Shown here: in pieces, positions 17,001 to 28,219 of the stretch
Numbering within the stretch: position 1 is the first letter of the stretch
Layout: every line of letters starts with the position of its first letter
Assembly: GCA_019614645.1 (NCBI GenBank)
Contig: JABWDB010000001.1
Coordinates: 29,691,501-29,755,500 of the forward strand
Source of the DNA: Stratiolaelaps scimitus
Taxonomy: Eukaryota > Arthropoda > Arachnida > Mesostigmata > Laelapidae
Reading direction: 5' to 3'
Length of the DNA stretch: 64,000 bases
Notes under the pieces: model-generated
The model's database searches: none
The model's input: only the letters and a program-made list of their open reading frames with translations
Told to the model about the DNA's origin: nothing
Position numbers and translations under genes: made by a program

Positions 17001-20000
17001 ATTCAAGAGGGAAGGCCCTGAGGCTTTCCTATGGCTAGCATTCATGGGGACTGTGAGAGGATAACAAACCAGCTATGTCCGGTATACTGCATAAATAAAT
17101 AGACTACGAAATCCGAAGATCATTGCAGAAGCTCATGTCATTGTGAACCTCGCTGCTAACAAGCTATTACATGAGTCTAGCAGCACTTTGCAGAAAACAA
17201 GGGGCTTTTACTCCTTGTTTTCACACGATTTGTTTGTTCACGAGCGGTGACGCGATTTTGCGTGTTACAGAAAAAAATAATTATCATTACAGTGCTGATC
17301 ACTGACCGACAAGGCCAGCGAAGGCCAATTATATTGACACAACTATAATTCTACATTGCTATTGTAGACACATGTCATTAATGGGGAAACAAACCGTTTC
17401 GGTTATATAATTACTATCGGAAATAATTACCGCTAACCATCGTATAATATTATAAAATTGACCTCGCTTCTCTCGGGACGATCCGCAGACGATGAGAACG
17501 TATTGATTGATTGATTCTCATTGCACTTTGATCCCTCGTTGATTATTTACAGTGGCATTTTCCTGCACATCGGACCTAACGGTGACGTTGAAAAATCTTC
17601 AGTTCCGCTGGCTCAATCGTGCTGATAATTTCGCGAATCCCCGAGTGCAGCTTACGGAGCAGACGCGGAAAGTTGTACAAACTCGCCGAGCCATGGGTGC
17701 CGTTAGTATCATTAGAATGCAGGCGTCAATGATCTAACATTATCGTTGTCGTGTAACAACACTTTCATGACAATCTTTTCTTTTGTAACTGTGCTAATCT
17801 ACATTCAAATTACAAGATCCGCAAAATGTCGAAATCAAACGTTCCGAGGGGGATGCCTGGCTGTGTGTGATGACCTTTAATGTTTATTTGTTGGCGGCGG
17901 AAGGTCTCCCAGGCCTTGTTCCCTCAGGCGACACTTCTCTTCATTACTCTGAGAAATGTCGGCTGCTAAGATCTACACCTAACTGAAACCACGAAACGAT
18001 CTGAACCTGCGATATCTCGATTGTGTCTCTAGACAGGAGGGAAATACGGCTTGGGTTGAATCCCAGCAAACGGGGAGAATCTTTAGATTCCTTTATCTAT
18101 GATTTCCTAGCAGGTACGATACAACAAAGGTAGCCCTGACATGTCCTCGTAGCCCGTACATTCTCCTAGTTATAACTAACGTTCGGATCCGGAGCCCATC
18201 ACAGAGGGGACGAGCTGAGAGCCGGCTCAAATAACCTGTTGTTGATACCCGATCTGTTGATCTAACCTGTGTTCTCTAGATACTAGCGGCGTAATCGTCT
18301 AAACCAATCATGCGGACAGAGCCACCGAACTGCCCTGGCCACAATTCGCGGAGGCACATTTTCATTCCAGTAATTGCAGAACGAGCCGCAAGAATATTAT
18401 ATAATAGCTAGTCCCAAACCGTGGTCATAAGCGTTGAAAAAACTGCCCCCGTTTATTAACGTTGTTCAGGTTGCCGCTACAGGGTGACCACTTATTTCAA
18501 TAATTGAATTCAGGTGTCAATATGGTGTACCGTCTATCTCATTCTTTCATCTCTGTTCTGTGCTATCGATACTCGCTCATCTTCCTCAAATGTATTTTGT
18601 CTTCTTGTAATCAGAACGAACACTCACAGCAGCGGCGTAATGATGTCCTTCAGTTGTTGATGGACGCCAATGCGCGGTCTGGCGCTGGAAAGATTTCGGC
18701 TGAGGAGTTGACGGCCGGCGACGACGCTGACCAGTTCGAGGAAAAACGCGAACAGAGCTCCGACAGCAAAGAAGCACGTAGGGATATCAAGCTCACCGAC
18801 GAAGAAGTTGTACAGAATGCGTGGATTGTCATGCTTGCTGGGTAGGTAATCGCGATCGCCGGGGTATCTAACAAGCTAACTTGATTACTAACTTGTACAT
18901 GAAGTTTATGTGAATGTAACATGTTGAAACACTGTTGTTTCGGACACCTCAGGAAATTGAAGGCCACATGAGGCTAGGTAATCCAACATTATATTTGAAT
19001 GACTTGCATCCTTGTAGAGCATTATTGAGTTTACCTAGTTCCTAAACAACGCAGCTAATCTGGCGTCTCGGAATCAACTATAATTCAAGTCTATTAGTAT
19101 CTTGATGTGTGTATTAAGATCTCGCAGATTTTTCGAGAGTAGTCTATTATAGTTGGCTCGTAACTTAAAAGTAGGCGGCCTACACCTACCTCACTCGCAA
19201 ACGCTAAATGGGATTTACCATCCCTCCTGAGCGCTGCAGAACTTTCTCAAGATTGCATGGTCACCTTTTTCGGCGAACATTTTCATCAAGGCCTATTCCT
19301 TACAATGGACTCTACACTGCTGCTTTTGACGCTATTTTCAGGTATGAAACAACGAGCGGCACTCTAGCTTTCCTTTCATCGATTATGATGGAGTATCCCG
19401 AGGTTCAGGACAAATTGCGAGCCGAGCTGAAAAGCAATATCTACGATGAACGAGATCTCGGCGACTTTGCGAAACTCCAACGCTTGCAGTATATGGAGGC
19501 CGTCATTACGGAAACGCTTCGTCTCTATCCACCAGTTATCACGTAAGCCCCAATAGTACGCCGGAATTATTACGCCCTTTTGGAGAGTATTTATAAATCT
19601 TATGAAATTGTAATATTTACAATAACCATATATGACAATTATCTTGAGACTTCATCAGTGAAACTACTAGAGTTAACACATGGATGATTTACTGCTTATG
19701 GTGGTGATCTGGGGAGAAACAAACATTTTTATCTAGGAAACCGACAGAACGCCAGCCCTTTCCGGGAATGCCCTTAGTTCTATCTATAGTTCAATTTGGC
19801 TGTTATCGCAATTAATAATCAGAGCATGGCGTTTGCGCTGTCTATGAGTTGACAGCGTTTCTGGTACGTTATAGCAAATACGGGAATTTCTCCAGTGATC
19901 AGCGCGTCTAATGGGTTGCCGACTGCTGACTTTGTGAATGGATTCCCTTCTATGCTTGTCCATTTATCACACAACAGATGGCGAAGCAGGGGCGCATTGA

Positions 20001-23000
20001 AAACACACCACAATAGAGTTTAATCATCCTCCTTTCTCGAACTTACCGTGCCATGCGCCGTATCCTCGTTACTACTTCCATTTGATTTATTTGGAAGGAT
20101 ATTCCTGCTATATTGCTTTTGTTACCGAGTCTGCTGGTCGATTTATAAATTTAGTGAAGGAATAATGGGCTCTCGTATCGCGATTTATGCTGCTGTGGCC
20201 TCTGAGGTGGCTGTCTGTCTTCCGATAGCCCCCTCGTTGTTTGAAATCATTCTGAAGCACCGTGCTGCTCGTAGTCAGCCTTGACTGAAACAAATTTAGC
20301 CGGTGCCGAGGCCGACATTGTCCCGAGGAAGGCGAATGCATTGCCTCTCCGCACAGCAAGGGACAGGCGTTGCAGATTGAAAAAAACCTGCGCGATTGTC
20401 CCCGGTGACTCCGATCAGCCTATGGTAGAAACCTTGGAGAAAGTTTGCAGCGAGGGGGCCGTTCCCTCCTAAGGCTTCAAATGCAAGAGGGGAAAAGCGG
20501 TGGGTTGACTGGAGTGCGGCGTACTTCCGTAGCTTGGCCCGCTCCGCACGCGGTACCGCGTAACCGGGGGTGGTTGCACAGTGGTTGACATAAGAAGGTG
20601 CTAGAGTGCTGACCACCGTGCCGTGCCTAAACGAGGTGCTGGCCTCGGTGGAAGGGGATGAGAGCGAGGCCGCCAGGGCGGCGTCCGTCGGTAGTGTCGA
20701 AGCTCTGCGGCTGCCTTGTGCAAGGGATACCGGCGAAGCGGAGGGCCCTCACGAGCGTGTCCTTAAGCATCGTGTGTCGCGGATGGCGACCGGAGCTGCG
20801 CTCGTACGACAGTCCGTGGTGGCCATTCGTTGCGACAGGGTCGCCGCAACAATCGCAACTATGGGTCGCAACCACAGGGGCCCCGAGGCGGAGTAAGAGA
20901 TCGTCGAGAGCAGTGCCAAGGGACGAGGAGGGCAGCGCGTGGAGCCATGCCCCGTACCAGGTCTGTCGACGGGGCGAAGACGAGCCTGGTCGGCAATGTG
21001 CGGCGCTGCGGCCAGGAGGGAGTGCTTCTCAGTCGAGGACATCAGACCATACCCGCTGCTTGCTCTGCTTTCCTGAGGGATCGGGCCCTGACGCCCGTCT
21101 GGTCAAGGGCAGTCTTACCGAAAGCGGCGAAGTGTGCGAGAGCGTCGGAGGGGGAGGACTGCAGGAACCACCTCGGCGACCGCCGTAAGCGAGGCTGTGT
21201 AGCGAATGCCAGCCAAGGAGGATCCGCTGGGCCCAGCGGATCCCCCTGCTGAACCCCGCATTCGGAGCTGATAACGGCGTGGTCCATAATCAGATGGTAA
21301 GGGTAACGGTAGGCCAGGTCAACCAGAGGGAAGAGGCCGGGGACGTGCTCAGCAACCTCTCGCAAAACGAGGTCCCGGTGGACCATGTTGAAGGCATTGC
21401 GGAAATCGAGCTTGAGCAGGGCCGTGGCTGGGTGAGCGTGGATGAAGGCACGAGCCGTGTGAGCAGCGATTTCAATTCCATACGCCTGGCCGCATCCCAA
21501 CTGGGTTGGGCCGAGCAGGTTTCGCGACCGTGTCCCTCTCGCTGGTCTACGCTATCTTAGCAACCACTCGGCGGATCGTGCTGGAGTAGGCAATAGGCCG
21601 CGCCGAACAATCTTTTTCCTGAGGGCGATAACGCGCTCCAAAGAGTGTTGGCCGTAGCTTCGTCCTGAGGGCGTCGAGGGCCTCAGCAGAGTCTGTAGCC
21701 GAGTCGGTAGAGCACCGGGCCCGGGGCAGCACCGGAGATGCCACCCTCGAAGAGTTTTGGTGAGGCGATACGCGCACTCATCCGGCCCGTAGCCGTGGGC
21801 GGAGTGCGAGGACCGCGAGGGTGGTGTCAACATAAGCGGTACTCCAAGCGCGCCCCGGCCCGGAAGGCCACCAGGTTCTCCCGAATCACAGCTGGGAGGG
21901 AGCGGGTGGTGTCTCCTTTGTCCGGCATCTGAAAGACCATTCGGGCGAAAGTCAGGAGCGCTCTCCAGGAGAGAACATCGCTGTTGGTGTGGACGCCCGG
22001 AGCACGTCCGTGAGGGCCACGGCGACTAAGAAACGGCCGGCCTTTTGGACAGTACTGAAGACGCGGGCCTCGTACATGGCCGCCTGTAGCCGCAGCTCGA
22101 GGTGGTAGACTTGGCTGAGGCCAAGACTTCAGTGAGGGACCTCAAGGCCACGGCGATACGTGGTACAGCTGGCGCCTTGGTGTCGGGACTCAGCGCGGGC
22201 AGGTCGACGAGGAACAGGGCGACGGAGGAGCTCAAGGGTGGGCGCTCCGAATTATGCCGCCCTGCCACGGATCGTCACCTTAAACAACCCGTGGGACCTC
22301 GCGTGAATGCCAGCCCGCGAGTGCGCTCAAGTGCGCGAGTTTCACGGCCCGCGCAACGCATGGCGTTCTTCGTACGCTGCAGCGCATCGTCAGCAGGCAG
22401 CACGACATCCCTCGTGTCAACGTCTTCGGCCACCCCAGCCCTCGCTCTCTTGAGCGGCCGGATACTCGACGGGTCCTCCGGAGGCATCGCCCTCCCGCCC
22501 GACACGGAAGCGCAGCATGCACACGGCGTAAACCACTCACAACCACGCACAATGCAGCGGCGGAGAGGCCGGCAGGACCTAGCTTCGTCGTTGCGTTGTA
22601 ATCTCTCCGTAATTCCTAATTATTGTATGTTTGAATAAATGACAACAAGAGATTCAGTCAAGTGGCAGCCGATTGTTGATGGGCGCTCTCTGCAAAATTG
22701 TTGCGAACTACGGGATGCCGAACGAAGTTATATGTGTGCGTCGCACTGTGTGCTCAAACCTTAAAAGACTGGTATGATGTTCAAAAACTGTTTTTCGAGC
22801 TGACCCTCAGCTGTTCCCCTATCTGACAGGCCTCAGCTCTTAATGGTATGATGTTCAGCAGAGCGTGGCCTCGTCCGAGTTGACTCTGTGCAGACTTGTC
22901 CTCATTCATTTATATTTCGAAATACAGACTTGTATCGCGATGTGCATTCACAGAAAGATACAAAGAAAAACAAATCATGGAAGGTTTGTCTTCGAAGACG

Positions 23001-26000
23001 TTTAATTTGATCAACGCCCGTCCATAGTGTTTCACAAACACCCTGTACACAAAAATTCCTGCGTAACACACAGGGCAGCTGGTCGACAACAAGCAAATCG
23101 TTCATGGGGTCGCTTATCGTGTTGACGTCGTCGCATATAGTGCGCAGTGGTTGTCCACTGTGCGTCCCGGGCACCACCTGTCAGGACAATTACCTGCATA
23201 AAAACGTACAAGAGACAATGCGAGTTGAATTTTCTACAATAAATATAATGAGCTTACTTTTGCCAATCAAGGTGGTGTGTTAGAGATATTTTCTAATTGT
23301 ATCGATTCCATAATGGTAACAATTGGACATCGACGGGTGCTTCTTAGATTTATTAGTGTTTATTACCTTTTGTTTTTACTTCAGTTTCCTGACCCGGGTC
23401 GCAGCAGCTGAACAGAAATACAAGAATATAACCATCCCAAAAGGTCAAGTTTGCTTGGTTTCCATTCCTGGACTCCACTGGAGCACGCAGTATTGGCAGG
23501 AGCCTGATAAGTTTATGCCCGAGAGGTACCGTTACACACGAACACACACACACACATACTCATATATATATAATTTATTGTGGAAAATCAACTCATTAAT
23601 TTCGAATTTCTTGAATTCCATGTTCGATATTTGTTCTCGTACAGATGATGTTGCATTCACTCATTTTTTTACCTAAGGAGTTTAGGCTTTGGCATAAAAG
23701 AGCTCATTGGCATCTCGCGAGCTCATTTCGGAATATTTACTTTTTGCTGCCCTTGCAATCCCAACCTCGAGGATGTCAATCATTATTTCCTGGTAACACA
23801 AGGCGTTGAACCCGATCGGCCAGAATGCGCCATTTTAGGCGCTTGAGATTCGTGTGATTATTGCCCATTCTCTATCTCATTCAGTGATGAGCTCTATTAC
23901 GATTGAGTTTTGTGCAAACACTTGAGCTCGCAAGAATGATAGTGGTTATTGTATCAATGGACATTTTTTTCGAAACATCCAACCTGAGCTACATACGTTC
24001 TGAACATGTGATTTCTCCACTAGATTCATGCCGGAAAACAAGTCGCAAGTTGATATGCTCGCCTGGCAGCCATTCGGTGCTGGTCCACGTAACTGTGTCG
24101 GAATTCGCTTTGCACAGATGGAGATTAAAATTGCTCTCGCTAAACTGCTCTGGAACTATCGAGTTGTGAAGACACCCCGAACCCCAAAGGTGAGCACTGA
24201 GTACTTTTCGTCTGAAGTCATAATCAGTGTTGAGCGTAATTCGATAAGGTGTACGGATTAGTCCTTGAAAAGCCACCCAAATAGAAGCTATCGAACCTGA
24301 ACAGGTGTTGTGCCTAAAAGTTACCCTTTGGTCGTTTAAATATATGCATATCTCTTGCAAACTAAAATCGATCTCACATGTTGCTGAGGTTCGTGTTTAG
24401 GCTGTCATCACTAGTGATGTTGTTACTTACAGTACCTAGATATCGAGTACCGACGGTGCAAATGTATCTGATTTACAAGTGTGATTAAATTATGATGAAA
24501 TTATAATACGGTGTACATGGTGTATTTCTCACTGTTCGAAGCGCGATCTCTTCAGTCTCTTAATGAGACAAATTAAAAAAATCTTCACAAAACTGAGACT
24601 TATATTCTGATCTGTGCGTGTGTTTATTTGCAAGCAGTACATTCTAAAATTTATTACCTTTGAAAATACCGGGTTCAGCTTTGACCTGATGGGATTTCAT
24701 GACTTTAATACCGCTGGAACGTGATCGACATATATATACATATATATATATGCTAACTTGCTTCAATTTCCCTCAGAATCACTCCCGTGCGATGGAGGTT
24801 TTCATGGCCTTAGAAGCGTAGCAATGGCCTGCGGGGGGAATCGACTCACCCAATGATATTATAGAGTGCGAGAACGAAAGCAAGACTATGCTATATCATC
24901 ATGTGGATACCTTCAGTGCATGGATTTTCACTTTAAATGCAATATATCGAAATACAATCGTGTACACGACCAGACGGCAATCTAACATATAGGGTATATG
25001 TTGCACTGCTTGAGCCAACAATCCCTAGCTTAACCGTCCAAGACCCTGCGCTTATCTGGCATAGACGCAACGGAGCTCACATGTTCACTGTCAAAGTCCA
25101 TCTTCCACATGTGGTGTTTAAGGTCTGATGTAAATCCGGCAGTCTCCGACACAGAGCCAGTGGCTTCTTTTCTAGAGTCACTATTTCCTCTCCCAACAGA
25201 AGACTCCCGAACCAATTTTACACTTAGGACTATCACAAATAAGAAGGCTATCTGGAACACTCTGTAAAAAAGGCCTTTATTTCTCCTGTTTTAGAAGAAA
25301 CACTGTCCAGTGGTAGCATTGCTTCCTGTTACAGAGCTAGATAACCTATTGCAATTGGTGTCAGTGTCACATTCGTTGCTCAGATCTCCCCACAGCCGTC
25401 ACTCGCGATTACGTTTGCGCAGCGAACGTGGTGCTTGAGCCGAAGGCATCCTTGGGTTGCTTGCCCTGTTTGTCAGTCGGCATACAGCCAAACATCGAGC
25501 TCATTCTCAGGTTAGGTGAACGTGCGACCACGTCCGCTTAGCCACCGCAGGACACGGCTGAGAGTAGTTCGGTTGATTATGCACCAAACTAGAGACAACA
25601 ACCACCTCAAAAGGCCGAAAAGTGACAAGAAGGTATTTTTGTTTTTAGTAAAATGTTCCAGTGGTGCAATTGCCGTTAAGTGTCACGAAACTCAATTTAA
25701 AATTGAAATATTCATACTAATGCAATACTAGTTACTATGCAGGTAAGGGGAAAAAAAAACAGCGAGAGTCATCGTGTAAATACGATGTTCGACATCATTC
25801 ACTGTTAGAATATGTTTTATGTCAGAACTGGTCAGATACTCCGAATTCTCTTCGAATACATATCCATGAAAGAAACGAGAATTGTACGTTACGCCATATC
25901 ATCAAATATGCTAAGTGTGATTAATATATGTTCACGCTACTGACGATATCGGGGCTGATCAACTTCACGAGGAAACAACGTCCTCGTATTAATTCACATT

Positions 26001-27962
26001 AATTGTTGACGCTTGGACTCATTTTCGACTTTGGACCACCAAAAGAAGGCTTCTTCTTCTTCCGGAAAAATACTTTTCTCTATTCATTCCTGGGTAAGGC
26101 ATCTCCTATTTATAGGAGCAGATACATTGTATACGAAGTACTACTTTTACATAGTTCATCCCACATCCGTTAACGTGGGATGATTGAGCCACGGCCTAGT
26201 ATTAAGTCTTCAAAGGCCTAGTAGTAAGTCGTAGTTCTCATCACTGTACCCTGTAGAAATGGTGATTTGGGACCTTTTATGAGCCGGACCCCTTGATACG
26301 TTATCAGATGTCGTATACGCTGTCCTCCCTCCAAAACATTTCCGGTATGAAGCTCCCACCGCGGAAATGGTGTCTCGCCTCCAGGGGGTATCAGTGACTG
26401 TTCCAATTGAAGAAAGGAGACGAAGACTTCGGACAGTTTCCTTATGGACAGACCTTCTCCGTGAACCTCCTTGCTCATACTATCACAGGCCAAGGTCAGA
26501 ATAATAATAATTGAAAACTATATTTCGATCGCTATCTGAGAAAGCGAGAGACATACGCATCTCTGATTTATGACATCGCCTATATATGATAACTGCAATC
26601 AATGTGTCCGCAGCAGAAATATCTGAAATATCAGAAATATCTGCATGGCACTGAAGTGCACAACTGATATGCATCCGTTAGAACTGACCAGCGCATGCTC
26701 TCGCCTCTCTTAAAGCAAGCAGTTCGTACTGACAACAAATTACTTGTACGATCAGCCAGCACCATTGATTAGTTATTATATTCTATGTTGGATATTTTTA
26801 TGATTGTACGTCTTAGAATATACAATAATTAGAGTCGCGACCATGTATGCGTACGGTGACTATTTCTCTTTGACATACACCAAATTTCTGCCATCTCTCA
26901 GTTGCGGTGCTCAGCATCTATCAGTGACGGTGGATGTTGCGTCTTTGTGCGGGTCTTCATGTCGATTCAGGAGATCCACTAGAGTTTCTGTTTATATAGG
27001 CTAGTATAGATGAAGTAACAGCTAATGACACCCCGGTTTACGATTGGAAGAAACGAAATTCACTGTTTGTTAGACACACACACACATATATATATATACA
27101 CCTGTGTCCACACTTCTATTTCAATGATCTCAGGTCTACCTTTTCCCAAATGCAAATTTTACGTTTGCTCCCCGCTCACGCCTTGTCATGCTAATTTTGT
27201 GAGCTAGAATTATTCTCACAGCAAGTCGGGGCCACCGGGGGACCACACGATGTCTGCATAATATCGTATACACCTATAACATCACGCGCTTTGATTACTT
27301 GTGTTATATCGCTTGCAGTACCCGCCGAAACGAGCTCAGTTCATGGGACTTCTGCGTATGGTTGAGCCTCTCTACTGCAAAGTTGTTCGTGCTGATTAAG
27401 CCATCCGTCATTGCACCCATTAGGGCACCCGTCAATTAAGCTTGTCTATTTCATATGCAGCTGCTGGAATTATTAATCCATGGTAGAGGAACATGCACTT
27501 ACTATTGGCAATTCTGGTTATCGACGATGAACATAGATAATTCGCAATGATATCGAACTACAGAAATAATGAATTATGATGAATTATGGCTTATGTAGAC
27601 TATTCCGACAAAACATCAGGCATGTTGAGGTTCAAAAAATAACTGGCGTCTCGATTTCATGATGAGTCCTGTGCCGACATGCCACACCGCATTCGTTCAA
27701 CTCTCACAGCATCAGAGTATCACTGCCGCACTCATACAATGTTTACAACATGACATATGCATGCCTTATATGAGCATATCTGACAGTGTTATATTATTGT
27801 GCTGCAACCTGATAAATAAATGACTACAGGTCGACAACGTCAGTGTTCTTCCCGCTTTTGACTTCGACGTTTTCCACATTTCAGGGGTCGACCATAGTCT
27901 ACTCAACTGTGACAATTACCGCTAGGCTTAAGCCATGCAAAAATATTTCACAGATACTGTAA
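11051..27962 (+). CDS. Cytochrome P450, CYP3-clan-like, ten exons
   Basis: Exons 11051..11200, 13784..13933, 15228..15341, 15832..16066, 17553..17701, 18615..18841, 19342..19542, 23385..23525, 24024..24189 and 27885..27962 join in frame to 536 residues, a normal microsomal P450 length. Visible in order: an N-terminal membrane anchor (MWEVLLFLVALLVAECV) with a basic stop-transfer and GVPGPKP hinge; helix C (QRWKASRQSITPSF) in exon 3; helix I oxygen-binding LAGYETTSG across exons 6/7 (about residues 340-347); the K-helix ExxR in ETLRLYPP; FMPERF across exons 8/9; and the haem loop FGAGPRNCVG with ligand Cys about 480. These enzymes are ER-bound, haem-thiolate monooxygenases fed by P450 reductase. 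The helix-I and C-terminal sequences look most like CYP3-clan enzymes (inference). All introns are GT-AG; the intron 5 donor is GTTAGT and exon 5 is the most divergent. The last exon (GSTIVYSTVTITARLKP, then stop at 27960) is inferred from its frame and a CYP-like ending. Substrate is unknown. Confidence 0.93.
12036..13034 (-). CDS. IMMT: MIC60/mitofilin N-terminal half, intronless, nested in P450 intron 1
   Basis: An uninterrupted 332-codon frame on the strand opposite the P450. Residues 1-45 form an Arg-rich mitochondrial presequence. About 50-69 (NIIVGATVALATSLTYAIVL) is the single inner-membrane anchor. About 110-320 is Ala/Glu/Lys-rich coiled coil with mitofilin-specific segments: YSTKLMCALGES, KKQLIREVNAILPEGKSF and LTTEDLALLIADTHKKVEAL, which match the middle of animal MIC60. 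MIC60 is the scaffold of MICOS, holding cristae junctions. The protein ends shortly after HRQLSREQLSKSEK with an unrelated tail (HGPSPSSTI), so roughly the C-terminal half, including the conserved mitofilin domain, is missing. A possible donor (CTC|GTGAGC) sits at the point where similarity fades, but no later MIC60 exons are visible to its left. Two overlapping AATAAA signals on the minus strand at 11964-11973 lie 65 bases past the stop. It could be a first large exon of a displaced gene, a partial duplicate, or a short functional paralogue. Confidence 0.82.
   Translation of the reverse strand: MKSMLQRAALRSLWLSLRVRPDGLRGGVVARRAQSTRPDVNSDGKNSVRNIIVGATVALATSLTYAIVLRKFDNYIEPNETDEAVQSPTNDADPSSGTRPTPNPPVSLQPVRDFALKESLRDALEAAERTTFEAAHELRMAAEKGDDYSTKLMCALGESICGDDHHLTSAANDAKQRQTSALKMAQFKQAEADKALSRLQDTIRRGRLNPSAADDVHLEEAERVLITLQLKMDAAASTAAKSLEKLNLTENFGAAIEEGKKQLIREVNAILPEGKSFSEPKKLTTEDLALLIADTHKKVEALHRQLSREQLSKSEKVEQRQHRHGPSPSSTI
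13511..13592 (-). repeat. SINE-A 3' fragment in P450 intron 1
   Basis: On the minus strand this carries the same sequence as the tail of the full-length element at 42068: TCCTCATAGTAAT, a TTAAGAGCTGAG-like centre, CTGTCGGATAGGGGAACAG and GGGTCAGCTCGAAAAACAG. It lacks the tRNA-like head, as expected of a 5'-truncated retroposed copy. I could not find clear target-site duplications. Confidence 0.75.
20281..22552 (-). mobile_element. Degenerate non-LTR retrotransposon (R2/NeSL-like RT) in P450 intron 7
   Basis: A GC-rich island in AT-rich DNA. On the minus strand, read right to left, it holds pieces of one reverse transcriptase polyprotein in shifting frames. About 22552-22275 is an N-terminal region. 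About 21777-21547 gives KDCSARPIAYSSTIRRVVAKIA, an RT finger motif. 21500-21042 gives AAHTARAF, LLKLDFRNAFNMVHRDLVL (catalytic motif A) and GVQQGDPLGP (motif B). 20616-20296 gives the typical C-terminal segment RAKLRKYAAL, FSPLAFEALG, ITGD-like VTGDNRAGFF, then RLSLAVQRGNA after a frameshift in a T-run. I could not find the YxDD motif. Stops and at least three frameshifts show it is dead. It is antisense to the P450, within intron 7. The R2/NeSL-type assignment is from general resemblance of these motifs. Confidence 0.8.
22784..22843 (-). repeat. 60-bp SINE-A fragment with perfect target-site duplication
   Basis: Minus-strand fragment of the SINE-A tail, running from TTAAGAGCTGAGGCC to the CGAAAAACAG terminus. 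It is bracketed by perfect 14-base direct repeats, TGGTATGATGTTCA, at 22770-22783 and 22844-22857. The duplication shows an independent retroposition that copied only the last 60 bases of the element. It lies about 230 bases from the LINE relic. Confidence 0.88.
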
Positions 27963-28219
27963 AGATCATTGAAAGTTTGATTCCCGTTGGTAATTTCCAC
28001 TGCAAATATAGGTCGCCCTACACTTGTGGATTGACAGGACTCATCCTCCCATCGCTGGTCGTAGGACAGAGAAATAATCTCTGTGTGGCATGGTCTCAAA
28101 CGCACTCCGGAAATCAGTGTACATGACATTGTTCGAAGAACACTTTTACTCTTGATTATCTTATCAACCTATGTCCTCTGTCATAAACTGTTTTGTTAAT
28201 ATTATATATATATTAAGTT

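Noticed and set aside
18125..18165. Further SINE-A fragment in P450 intron 5
   Set aside because: CAAAGGTAGCCCTGACATGTCC resembles the SINE-A body, but similarity stops after about 25 bases with several mismatches.
25030..25260. Small secreted protein on the minus strand in P450 intron 9
   Set aside because: The 76-codon frame starts with a plausible signal peptide (MFQIAFLFVIVLSVKLV), but there is no supporting promoter, polyadenylation signal or known relative.
26218..26493. 91-codon minus frame in P450 intron 9
   Set aside because: Composition looks coding-like, but no domain is recognisable and no splice or repeat context supports it.
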